From Anaerocolumna sp. (GTDB taxonomy: Bacteria; Bacillota; Clostridia; Lachnospirales; Lachnospiraceae), in NCBI GenBank assembly GCA_029256035.1, contig JAQSYR010000054.1:1-8794 (forward strand): a stretch of 8,794 nt of DNA, in the 5' to 3' direction. This document shows positions 1 to 5,501 of the stretch, in pieces. Made by a program: the position numbers and the translations under genes. The first letter of the stretch is position 1. Each line of letters opens with the position of its first letter. Under the pieces are notes generated by a model that was given only the letters and a program-made list of their open reading frames with translations, was not told where the DNA came from and made no database searches.

Positions 1-149
1 AAACAATATTTACACCTTATTTTTTCCTGGTTTTCCCACCTTGAAAATACACTGGATAAACCATCATCACGAATCCTCTTTAACATTTCTTCCACAGAAT
101 CGTGGTAACTTACCCGGCCTTCCATTCTCTCTAAAATAGTCTCTGACAT
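1..149 (-). CDS. cooS: Ni-dependent carbon monoxide dehydrogenase catalytic subunit, N-terminal fragment
   Basis: The gene starts at ATG 149 and runs off the left edge, so only 49 codons are visible. The start has a strong ribosome-binding site (GGAGG at 155-159, 5 nt before ATG). The visible protein begins MSETILERMEGRVSYHDSVE and continues to QEKIRCKYC (residues 41-49), the arrangement found just before the B-cluster cysteines of CooS-type CO dehydrogenases. In this family the enzyme is a homodimer that interconverts CO and CO2 at a Ni-Fe-S C-cluster; the D-cluster bridges the two subunits and the B-cluster lies behind it. Cys46 and Cys49 form a C-x2-C pair, likely the D-cluster ligands. 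The catalytic part lies outside the window, so it cannot be said whether the gene is intact. The call rests on recognising the N-terminal motif; a related hybrid-cluster protein is less likely. Confidence 0.78.
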   Translation of the reverse strand, partial: MSETILERMEGRVSYHDSVEEMLKRIRDDGLSSVFSRWENQEKIRCKYC

Positions 150-220
150 AATAACCTCCATAAAATATACTTTTTTTGTTAATATGTCCAAATGAAAGAA
201 TAAAATACTCTCGGTAAATG

Positions 221-263
221 ATTGTATAGTTTTAGACATAAAAGTCATATACTTATGTAGAAT
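221..263. promoter_or_regulatory. Candidate divergent promoters between cooS and the SIMPL gene
   Basis: For cooS (minus strand), ATGACT at 243-248 and TACAAT at 221-226 are separated by 16 nt, which would give a leader of about 65 nt. For the SIMPL gene (plus strand), TAGACA at 233-238 and TAGAAT at 258-263 are separated by 19 nt, rather long. The two candidates overlap, so they could compete. Both are weak matches in AT-rich DNA and are suggestions only. Confidence 0.3.
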
Positions 264-280
264 AATATTTAGGAGAAACT

Positions 281-747
281 ATGAGTTCATTTTCTAATAA
301 CCAACCAAGTCATTACAACTCTTTAACAGTAAGCGGAAAAGGCCAGATTACCGCAGTTCCAGATACTGCAATTGTTCGGTTAGGTGTACAGACCACAGGA
401 GAAGCGTTAAAAGATATTCAGGAAGAAAACGCAAAGATAAGTGAAAATGTTCTTAATGCCTTAAGACAATATGGAATAACAGATATTAAAACCCATCTTT
501 ATTCCATTGATAAATTAATAAATTATGTAAATGGATAAATCTTGCTGTAAGTGATGCCTATCAAAAAGCTAAATCTATCCTTATGCATATTGGAGTTCAT
601 TTAGAACCTATTCCAAAAAATATTACAGAAAACAGTGGGACTCCAATTCCGTATTCTCAGGTAAGACTTGAAAGAAGCTTTGCAACACCCATAGAACCAG
701 GGGTAACACAAATCGAAGCTTCTGTTACCATTGAATTTATATATTAA
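281..747 (+). pseudogene. SIMPL (DUF541) domain protein, broken by internal deletion and frameshift
   Basis: ATG 281 is preceded by AGGAG (271-275) at 5 nt spacing. The first 85 codons give a typical SIMPL N-terminus, with the motif TVSGKGQITAVPDTAIVRLG and ending LINYVNG before TAA at 536-538. The normal C-terminus of the same family then resumes in another frame from 541 (LAVSDAYQKAKSI, then PIPKNITE, then ASVTIEFIY) and ends at TAA 745-747. The central part, which usually holds the RGY-type strand and the 'GANVV' region, is missing. About 153 residues remain, against roughly 220-235 as I recall the family, so about 70-80 codons appear lost. SIMPL proteins are poorly understood; some act in the cell envelope or associate with signalling proteins. 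The 85-residue product would lack half the fold, so I call it a pseudogene. A sequencing or assembly artefact at 530-541 is an alternative. Confidence 0.8.
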
Positions 748-787
748 AGAATTTATATTAAAGAATTTATATTAAAGAATTTATATA
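733..787. repeat. Tandem repeat, 14-bp AT-rich unit, about 4 copies
   Basis: The unit GAATTTATATTAAA occurs exactly at 749-762 and 763-776. It is preceded by a 16-bp variant (733-748) and followed by a partial copy (777-787). The first copy contains the last codons and stop of the broken SIMPL gene (Glu-Phe-Ile-Tyr-stop), so the array seems to have grown by slippage from the gene's 3' end. It fills almost all of the 45-bp gap to the convergent DUF2892 gene. No terminator hairpin is seen there. Confidence 0.85.
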
Positions 788-792
788 ATACC

Positions 793-1257
793 TTACTGTT
801 TTACAATCACGTTATATAAATCTGTTATATTAGTATGATTGATGTTATTAAAGTCACCCCGTAATATTTTTAGTGCTGTTTTCTCAAGATTTATTTCTTC
901 GGAAGTTCGAACACCTATTTTACGAATAAGGGGAACTGGCGGACACCAGCCTGTTAATGCATGTTGATACATGGATAAACCTACTGTTCCAGTTATTAAA
1001 AACCAAAACCTACTATATTTTAATCCAAGCATACTGCAAAACATCATAAGACTTGAAGCACTTACTTCTAAAATACGTTCTGTATCCCATTCTTTATTTA
1101 ATTGTTTAATTCTTTTTGATATTTCACTTTTACTGCACTCTTTATAATGTTCTAAATTCCATATTGTTTGATTTCTTATCATTTGATTGGAATGTGGACA
1201 GGTTTTTATAGGAACTCGGTAAGCAGTTGGATTTATTTTTCTTTTTTTATCTTTCAT
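793..1257 (-). CDS. DUF2892 (YgaP-like transmembrane) domain protein
   Basis: The product is 154 residues. ATG 1257 is chosen because AAAGGA (1265-1270) lies 7 nt upstream; the frame stays open to a TTG at 1318-1320 that lacks a good site. The N-terminal 50 residues are basic and polar, with a Cys/His-containing stretch (KTCPHSNQ, about residues 19-26). Then comes the family-like sequence WDTERILEV (57-65), hydrophobic segments at about 67-85 and 86-102, the hallmark GWCPPVP (103-109), an LIRKIGVRT element and LRGDF (132-136). Proteins of this kind are small membrane proteins of unknown function; the domain also occurs at the end of the YgaP rhodanese. The Cys in GWCP is conserved as I recall the family, but its role is not established. 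It stands alone, convergent with the SIMPL pseudogene, and has a long leader with its own promoter. Confidence 0.8.
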   Translation of the reverse strand: MKDKKRKINPTAYRVPIKTCPHSNQMIRNQTIWNLEHYKECSKSEISKRIKQLNKEWDTERILEVSASSLMMFCSMLGLKYSRFWFLITGTVGLSMYQHALTGWCPPVPLIRKIGVRTSEEINLEKTALKILRGDFNNINHTNITDLYNVIVKQ

Positions 1258-1387
1258 AATTAATTCCTTTCTTTCTTTTTCCTTAGTATGTGCTGATCCT
1301 GAAATAACATTCAGCAACAAGATGAAAGTGTGTATCTTTTAATCCTATTTAAGATGATGTTGGGGTCAAAAGTCATATAAACGTAAA

Positions 1388-1482
1388 GTTGTGAATAACT
1401 GCGTATATATATTCAGATGGCGCAGACCGTCCGAAGGGAAAGGCAAGTCCAGGGATTTTTATCTCCCATAGATTCACCACCT
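1388..1482 (-). ncRNA. Candidate structured RNA leader upstream of the DUF2892 gene
   Basis: This segment is strikingly GC-rich (25 of 39 bases are G or C at 1416-1454) inside very AT-rich intergenic DNA. Inverted repeats found by eye suggest a closed multi-arm fold. A long-range helix pairs 1388-1396 with 1472-1480 (8 of 9 pairs). CTGCG at 1399-1403 pairs with 1421-1425. A small arm forms at 1427-1443 (1430-1432 with 1437-1439, and 1427-1428 with 1442-1443). GGGA at 1452-1455 pairs with 1464-1467. It lies just downstream of a near-consensus minus-strand promoter, so it would form the 5' part of the DUF2892 transcript or a separate small RNA. The closing helix would cover part of the ribosome-binding site of the 18-codon ORF. 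I do not recognise it as a known riboswitch; it could also be a dispersed repeat. No covariation could be tested. Confidence 0.4.
1413..1469 (-). CDS. Possible 18-residue leader peptide (uORF)
   Basis: ATG 1469 follows AGGTGG (1477-1482) with a 7-nt spacer and lies about 45 nt after the predicted transcription start. It encodes MGDKNPWTCLSLRTVCAI and ends at TGA 1413-1415. A near-consensus promoter plus a good ribosome-binding site in the right places is unlikely to be pure chance, but the reading frame coincides with the GC-rich, fold-prone segment, so selection may act on RNA structure instead. No run of one amino acid typical of an attenuation peptide is seen. If translated, it could control folding of the leader and hence expression of the DUF2892 gene 150 nt further on. 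Confidence 0.35.
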   Translation of the reverse strand: MGDKNPWTCLSLRTVCAI

Positions 1483-1521
1483 TTAATCTAAATATTTCAT
1501 ATTTTAGAATTTAATAAAATT

Positions 1522-1550
1522 ATTGTATATTCAATTTATGAGTTTGTCAA
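1522..1550 (-). promoter_or_regulatory. Sigma-A type promoter for the leader and DUF2892 gene
   Basis: On the minus strand, a perfect -35 TTGACA (1545-1550) is followed after exactly 17 nt by -10 TACAAT (1522-1527), predicting a start near 1514-1516. It lies downstream of the terminator that ends the PAS-GGDEF unit, so it begins a new transcript. The leader to the DUF2892 ATG would be about 255 nt, long enough for RNA-based control. Confidence 0.7.
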
Positions 1551-1624
1551 TTTAAATCTTTCTAATATTGTATTTCATTGATTTATAATTGATATTATTT
1601 TGATTTGAACTTGTTTTCGACATA

Positions 1625-1636
1625 ATTGTATACAAT
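1625..1636. promoter_or_regulatory. Perfect 12-bp palindrome, possible operator
   Basis: ATTGTATACAAT is a perfect palindrome in the gap between two minus-strand units. Its GTATAC core resembles some GntR-family operators. It lies about 75 bp upstream of the -35 box at 1545-1550, and a TTGACG at 1637-1642 follows it on the plus strand. In DNA this AT-rich a chance palindrome is plausible. Confidence 0.2.
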
Positions 1637-1684
1637 TTGACGAATTCAGCATAAAATATTATTAAACTTAAAGGGGTCTATGGC

Positions 1685-1722
1685 AAAAGGGTTGTTGCAA
1701 ACAAAACACTTTGCAACAACCC
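1685..1722 (-). terminator. Intrinsic terminator of the PAS-GGDEF gene
   Basis: A perfect 13-bp stem (1689-1701 pairing with 1710-1722) with an 8-nt loop begins 7 bp past the stop codon. On the minus strand it is followed by TTTT (1685-1688). On the plus strand the downstream sequence is less T-rich and no gene ends there, so the minus strand is the likely direction. Confidence 0.85.
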
Positions 1723-1729
1723 CCTAATT

Positions 1730-2632
1730 TTAACCTATAGTTACACAATTTCTTCCCTTTGCTTTACTCTCGTATAATAATTGATCCGCACGCTTTTTCA
1801 TGGATTCTATAGTATCATTTTCCCGAATCAAGGTTGCTCCAATGGAAATTGTAACATTTAACTCTTTTTCTTCTTTTCTAAGAATTGAGTTTTCTACCAA
1901 AGTTCTGATTTTTTGTGAGATATGAAGTAATTTATCTTGGCTAACGCTAGGTAAAACTGCCATAAATTCTTCTCCTCCCCAACGTCCAATCAGGTCTGTA
2001 CTTCTAACATTGCTTTTTAATGTTTTTCCAACCATTTTTAATACTTCATCTCCAACATCATGTCCATAAGTATCATTAAAGTTTTTAAAATGATCTATAT
2101 CCATAAAAGCTATTCCAAAGGGCATTCCCAGTTGAGTGTATTCATTCATTTTAGAAAAAAGAATGGTATCAATATATCTGCGGTTAGGTAATTCCGTTAA
2201 TTGATCCATCATTGCCAATATTTTAAGTTCTTCCATATCTTTGATTATATTGTGTTTATCTGATTCATCCGTAAAAATTTCAACTGCTCCAATGATATTA
2301 TTACCCTCATAAATGGGAACAGCTTTTACTGTAATAGGTAGGCGATGGCCGTCTTTGTGGTGGAGATAAATATGTATTTCGGCAGTATTTCCAGTCAAAA
2401 TAGTATTATGTAAGGGACAACCATGAATACAAAGATGTTCTCCTTCATCACTTATATGATTCAAGATATTCCGAAAACAATGATGATTCACTACTTCACT
2501 TGCAGAGAAACCTGTGATTCTCTCAGCTCCTTTGTTCCAAAAAGTAATCTTTCTTTCATAATCAACAAAGTATACGCCATCATAAATATTTTCCAGCATA
2601 TTTCTGTAAAATTCTTCGCCAACTTGAACCAT
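1730..2632 (-). CDS. PAS-GGDEF diguanylate cyclase
   Basis: The product is 300 residues and soluble. ATG 2632 is preferred: AAGGAG (2639-2644) lies 6 nt upstream, whereas the in-frame ATG at 2662 has no comparable site. A PAS domain spans about residues 8-125, followed by a GGDEF domain at about 140-300. GGDEF features are DQLTELPNRR (143-152), the metal-binding MDIDHFK (177-183), an RSTD inhibitory site (210-213) five residues before GGEEF (219-223), and TISIG (261-265). The active site is therefore intact, and the enzyme should make c-di-GMP from two GTP and be inhibited by its product. The PAS domain carries Cys52, Cys68 and Cys72 in the 'C...LCxxxCPL' pattern seen in many PAS-GGDEF proteins, which may bind a metal or sense redox state (inference). 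It lies 192 bp downstream of the HD-GYP gene on the same strand with no clear terminator between them, so partial read-through is possible. Confidence 0.92.
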   Translation of the reverse strand: MVQVGEEFYRNMLENIYDGVYFVDYERKITFWNKGAERITGFSASEVVNHHCFRNILNHISDEGEHLCIHGCPLHNTILTGNTAEIHIYLHHKDGHRLPITVKAVPIYEGNNIIGAVEIFTDESDKHNIIKDMEELKILAMMDQLTELPNRRYIDTILFSKMNEYTQLGMPFGIAFMDIDHFKNFNDTYGHDVGDEVLKMVGKTLKSNVRSTDLIGRWGGEEFMAVLPSVSQDKLLHISQKIRTLVENSILRKEEKELNVTISIGATLIRENDTIESMKKRADQLLYESKAKGRNCVTIG

Positions 2633-2736
2633 AAGGCACTCCTTCTTTCGTATCATATTCATACAACTTTAGTTTACTAAAACAAAACATAACTTATCAT
2701 AAAAATCATTTTCTTATTAAATTATATAATTGAATA

Positions 2737-2765
2737 ATTATAGAATAATGTAAAAAGATACACAA
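2737..2765 (-). promoter_or_regulatory. Candidate promoter for the PAS-GGDEF gene
   Basis: On the minus strand, TTGTGT (2760-2765) is followed after 17 nt by a perfect TATAAT (2737-2742), predicting a start near 2730 and a leader of about 100 nt. The -35 match is only partial, which would fit a promoter that needs an activator; an inverted repeat lies immediately upstream. A second TATAAT (minus strand, near 2722-2727) lacks a good -35 box. Confidence 0.42.
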
Positions 2766-2770
2766 GTATT

Positions 2771-2787
2771 TTGTGATAAATTCACAA
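2771..2787. promoter_or_regulatory. TTGTGA-TCACAA inverted repeat, possible regulator site
   Basis: TTGTGATAAATTCACAA is a perfect inverted repeat with 6-bp arms and a 5-nt centre. It resembles CRP/FNR-family or Rex sites, but those usually have a different arm spacing. It ends 5 bp before the candidate -35 box of the PAS-GGDEF gene, a position suited to an activator. As RNA it would be only a weak hairpin without a T-run, so a terminator role for the HD-GYP gene is unlikely. Confidence 0.35.
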
Positions 2788-2824
2788 TATCCAAGGGTGA
2801 AATAACAATTTTTAAGATAATAAT

Positions 2825-4582
2825 TTAAATAAATTGAGACATAATTTCCAAGAACATTTCTACCAGTTCAGGATCAAACTGGGTTCCGGCGCACTTTTTA
2901 ATTTCCTCTAACGCCTCTTCATTGCTCTTGCCTTTTCTATAGGGTCTATCATTTATAATTGCATCATAAGCATCTACAATTGCTAATATTCTGCATTCTA
3001 CGGGTATATTTTCACCTGCCAGTCCCATAGGATATCCTTTGCCATCCCATCTTTCATGATGTTTTAATATAAAGTCAGAAATAGGAGCCAGATCTGCGGA
3101 AGATATTGCAATTTCATAGCCAAGCATACTATGTCTTTGTATGATTAGTCGTTCTTCTTCATTTAACTGTCCAGGTTTTAATAAAACATTATCCGAGATA
3201 CCAATCTTTCCGATGTCATGGAATTCCGTGAATAATTCTATTCCATTTAACCGATTTTCTGACAATCCGATTTTTCTACCCAGTGCTGTAGCCAATTCCA
3301 CCATTCGACTGGCATGCTCTTTCGTTGTAAAATCTTTTGTTTCCAGTGTTTTCATTAGAGTCTTTACTAAGGTATTATGTGTACTTTTTATATTAAGAAC
3401 TTTTTTTGCATACATACTATCATATGCTTCCTGATACAATTTCATTATATCCGTGCAATTATTGCATCTCATGGAAAATCCATAAGTGATAGATAAAGGT
3501 AACTCTGAATGACTCTTGTTATAAGAAAATTTTTTTGCTTCTAATCCCTTAATAAATAATTGCAATTGTTCCTCGTTACCATTGTCAATAATTACAGCAA
3601 ATTCGCCACCGTTTATATGAGCTGCAAAGTAGTCACCAACAAGACATGCTTTAATAATTTCACCGGCGACACATATTAACTGATCGCCTTTCCCATATCC
3701 TAAAGTTTCATTTATTAACTTCAATCCATCAATATCTAGTATGACTATGGCTGGATTATTATAACTTTTTTCTTTTATAGTTGTAAAAAAGTATTTATGA
3801 TTATATAATCCTGTATTTGAATTATGGATACTATCATACATGATTTTCTTATAAGGAACCTCAATTAAATCCAGCATAAGTGCCTGATAAATAACCCAAA
3901 ATGCCCCGGCCTTTACATAATGGCCTAGAAAGTTCATGATACCAAAGACGTCAAAATACAGTGTAAAGAAAACACCGGATAGTATTAACATACAAATAAA
4001 AAGAATAATTTGTTTTAAAAAATCAGTTGAAAGGTTTTTAGTTTTTATAAATATAAGTAAGGCCAGCAAATAGATAAATATAATAATATATTCACTTATT
4101 CGTTTAAAGGGTGTTAGCCCAATTCCAGCAATGAAACACTTTGGAAAAAATTGCAAGAAGCTAAGTATTGCCAATATGGTACCAGTAATACTAAATATAG
4201 ATAAAACCAAGAAATAATTTACTTCTTTTTTATAGAAAATTGCTGTAAACAAGAAAGAAAATGCAAGTAAATAACTTAAGATAATCCATAGCTGTGTAGG
4301 AAGATTTGCGTCAATACCAGGAACTAAATTCATCTCTGAATAAGTAAACCCATGGATGATACCAATGACCGAATTTATCATGAATCCAGGTCCTAAAAGT
4401 ATGAAAAAATTATTTCTATTAAATGTTCTAGCGTTAATAGAAACACCAAAAATTAAAATTCCCACCATGGATATCATAATTTCAATTGCCAGATGATAAA
4501 GTCCGTAATTGTATCTTGATAACCAATAGAAAGGAACTACTAAGATTAACCACACTGTTAACCAAACTATTGTTTTTTTCAT
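2825..4582 (-). CDS. MASE3 membrane sensor with degenerate GGDEF and HD-GYP c-di-GMP phosphodiesterase
   Basis: The product is 585 residues. ATG 4582 is chosen because AGGAG (4590-4594) lies 7 nt upstream and the protein then opens with a classic membrane segment; in-frame ATGs at 4600 and 4618 lack good sites. About seven or eight hydrophobic segments fill residues 5-240, with HGFTYSEM (77-84) and LPTQLWI (94-100) matching the MASE3 sensor. A GGDEF-like domain (about 248-395) keeps the metal-binding LDIDGLK (282-288), but its signature is NGGEF (324-328) and there is no RxxD site, so cyclase activity is doubtful. The HD-GYP domain (about 405-585) has His423, His455-Asp456 with Lys459, His484, His508-His509, WDGKGYP (512-518) and Asp537, the full expected ligand set. 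It should hydrolyse c-di-GMP to pGpG or GMP. The degenerate GGDEF may bind GTP as an allosteric input (known for some relatives). Confidence 0.9.
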   Translation of the reverse strand: MKKTIVWLTVWLILVVPFYWLSRYNYGLYHLAIEIMISMVGILIFGVSINARTFNRNNFFILLGPGFMINSVIGIIHGFTYSEMNLVPGIDANLPTQLWIILSYLLAFSFLFTAIFYKKEVNYFLVLSIFSITGTILAILSFLQFFPKCFIAGIGLTPFKRISEYIIIFIYLLALLIFIKTKNLSTDFLKQIILFICMLILSGVFFTLYFDVFGIMNFLGHYVKAGAFWVIYQALMLDLIEVPYKKIMYDSIHNSNTGLYNHKYFFTTIKEKSYNNPAIVILDIDGLKLINETLGYGKGDQLICVAGEIIKACLVGDYFAAHINGGEFAVIIDNGNEEQLQLFIKGLEAKKFSYNKSHSELPLSITYGFSMRCNNCTDIMKLYQEAYDSMYAKKVLNIKSTHNTLVKTLMKTLETKDFTTKEHASRMVELATALGRKIGLSENRLNGIELFTEFHDIGKIGISDNVLLKPGQLNEEERLIIQRHSMLGYEIAISSADLAPISDFILKHHERWDGKGYPMGLAGENIPVECRILAIVDAYDAIINDRPYRKGKSNEEALEEIKKCAGTQFDPELVEMFLEIMSQFI

Positions 4583-4672
4583 AAAATCTCTCCTAGACAT
4601 TTTATCTTTTGTACGCATTTTAAAATTTTTTGTATAGGAAAAGTTTAAAATACGGTATCATTTATTCTCTTT

Positions 4673-4701
4673 ATTATATAACATTCTACTAAATAATTCA
4701 A
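4673..4701 (-). promoter_or_regulatory. Sigma-A type promoter for the HD-GYP gene
   Basis: On the minus strand, TTGAAT (4696-4701) is followed after 17 nt by a perfect TATAAT (4673-4678). The predicted start near 4666 gives a leader of about 84 nt to ATG 4582. No competing promoter this good is seen nearby. Confidence 0.62.
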
Positions 4702-5076
4702 TCAGCAATACTAATAAGTCTGATAATTTGCTGCATTTTTAATTAATGTATTTACATTTAGTACCTGTTTCTGGTGTTATATGTATTACTCATCCGTTTA
4801 TTACTAAGTGTATTTTTTACACAGACTTTACAATTTGCTTACAATAGTTTTAATTTGTTATATTAATATTAGACAATCCATTATATTTAAATTTGTAAAT
4901 TTTATATACAAAATAAACAACATATAAATACAAAATTATCCAATTCATTTTTCAATAGGAATCTATTTATGGAAATTTCTTATGAATATGACAATATTTT
5001 GTAGATTTAAACGGAATATTGTGATAAAATGTCATCATTAGTCACATATCATTTTATCAAGTAAGGAATGTTGTTT
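4702..5076. other. Divergent intergenic region between c-di-GMP genes and partner-switch operon
   Basis: This AT-rich stretch contains no convincing gene. On the plus strand, TTGCTT (4835-4840) and TATATT (4859-4864), 18 nt apart, are a possible but weak promoter that would give a leader of about 200 nt. TAAAAT at 5025-5030 is another possible -10 without a good -35. I see no clear sigma-B, sigma-F, sigma-D or sigma-54 pattern. An 11-codon ORF at 4969-5004 follows an AGGA but is too short to call. The notable structure is the inverted repeat at 5022-5059. Confidence 0.5.
5022..5059 (+). promoter_or_regulatory. Stem-loop or operator just before the partner-switch operon
   Basis: TGATAAAATG (5022-5031) and CATTTTATCA (5050-5059) form a perfect 10-bp inverted repeat around 18 nt. 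It ends 3 bp before the ribosome-binding site AAGGA (5063-5067) of the first gene. It could be an operator, or an RNA hairpin affecting stability or translation of the operon mRNA. There is no T-run after it, so it is not an ordinary terminator. Confidence 0.45.
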
Positions 5077-5490
5077 ATGAGTATACAAAAGGAGAAACAA
5101 TATATTTTTAAAGTTTCTGAGTCAGATTTAGACAAAGTTCATTCTGACCTGGCTGATATTCTTAAGTATCTGCCTGCATCCGTGTATGATGAATCCTTGA
5201 TTTGTCTACATGAATTGGTTATTAATAGTATAAAAGAAATGAAAACAGTTCATAAAGAAGATCAATTTATTACTATTGACTTACTTACTACGGAAGATGA
5301 AGCTGTTATTTGCTTGAAAGACTTAGGTCGGGGATTAAATGAAGAACAGATCTATGACAGAGATCAGAATCCATTAAGAGAAACTGGGAGGGGGCTAGAT
5401 ATAATCACTTTGCTAGCCGATTGGTTCTGTGTTTTTCAGGAATCCAATTGTTGTAATTCTTACTATGTGATAAAAAAAATCTGCAATTGA
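5077..5490 (+). CDS. RsbW/SpoIIAB-like anti-sigma factor, serine kinase (HATPase)
   Basis: The product is 137 residues, a usual length for RsbW-type proteins. ATG 5077 fits AAGGA (5063-5067) at 9 nt; ATG 5068 directly abuts that site and is unlikely. It is a GHKL ATPase fold alone: the N-box has Glu46 and Asn50 (HELVINSI), the G1 box is DLGRG (82-86), and the G2 region is ETGRGLDII (102-110). Family members bind ATP, hold a target (often a sigma factor) inactive, and phosphorylate a serine on a STAS partner. That partner and the matching PP2C phosphatase are encoded two and three genes downstream, supporting a partner-switching role in the cytoplasm. No sigma gene is adjacent, so the target could be a distant sigma factor or another protein. 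The chemoreceptor gene starts 11 bp after its stop. Confidence 0.87.
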   Translation: MSIQKEKQYIFKVSESDLDKVHSDLADILKYLPASVYDESLICLHELVINSIKEMKTVHKEDQFITIDLLTTEDEAVICLKDLGRGLNEEQIYDRDQNPLRETGRGLDIITLLADWFCVFQESNCCNSYYVIKKICN

Positions 5491-5501
5491 GAGGAGATTA
5501 T

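Noticed and set aside
1303..1318. Small hairpin (CTGAA/TTCAG) just upstream of the DUF2892 start on the minus strand.
   Set aside because: It has only five pairs and no T-run, so it is not supported as a terminator or attenuator.
240..1379. The 12-mer AAAAGTCATATA occurs at 240-251 and again at 1368-1379.
   Set aside because: There is no extended similarity around either copy, so chance in AT-rich DNA is the simplest explanation.
1416..1482. Resemblance of the GC-rich segment to a group I intron core or a transposon-associated RNA.
   Set aside because: Only a few bases resemble a core motif; the catalytic pairing segments and any transposase gene are absent.
1681..1728. 15-codon plus-strand ORF after AAAGGGG (MAKGLLQTKHFATTP) with a possible TTGACG/TATTAA promoter.
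   Set aside because: It simply reads through the terminator hairpin of the minus-strand gene, and the ribosome-binding site is only 3 nt from the ATG.
2423..2680. 85-codon plus-strand open frame.
   Set aside because: It lies antisense to the PAS region of the cyclase, has no family features, and is a shadow of that gene.
3141..3434. 97-codon plus-strand open frame.
   Set aside because: It is antisense to the conserved HD-GYP domain and has no ribosome-binding site or recognisable motif.
4969..5004. 11-codon ORF (MEISYEYDNIL) after an AGGA in the leader of the partner-switch operon.
   Set aside because: It is too short, lacks a clear promoter upstream, and such ORFs are expected by chance in a 375-bp AT-rich gap.
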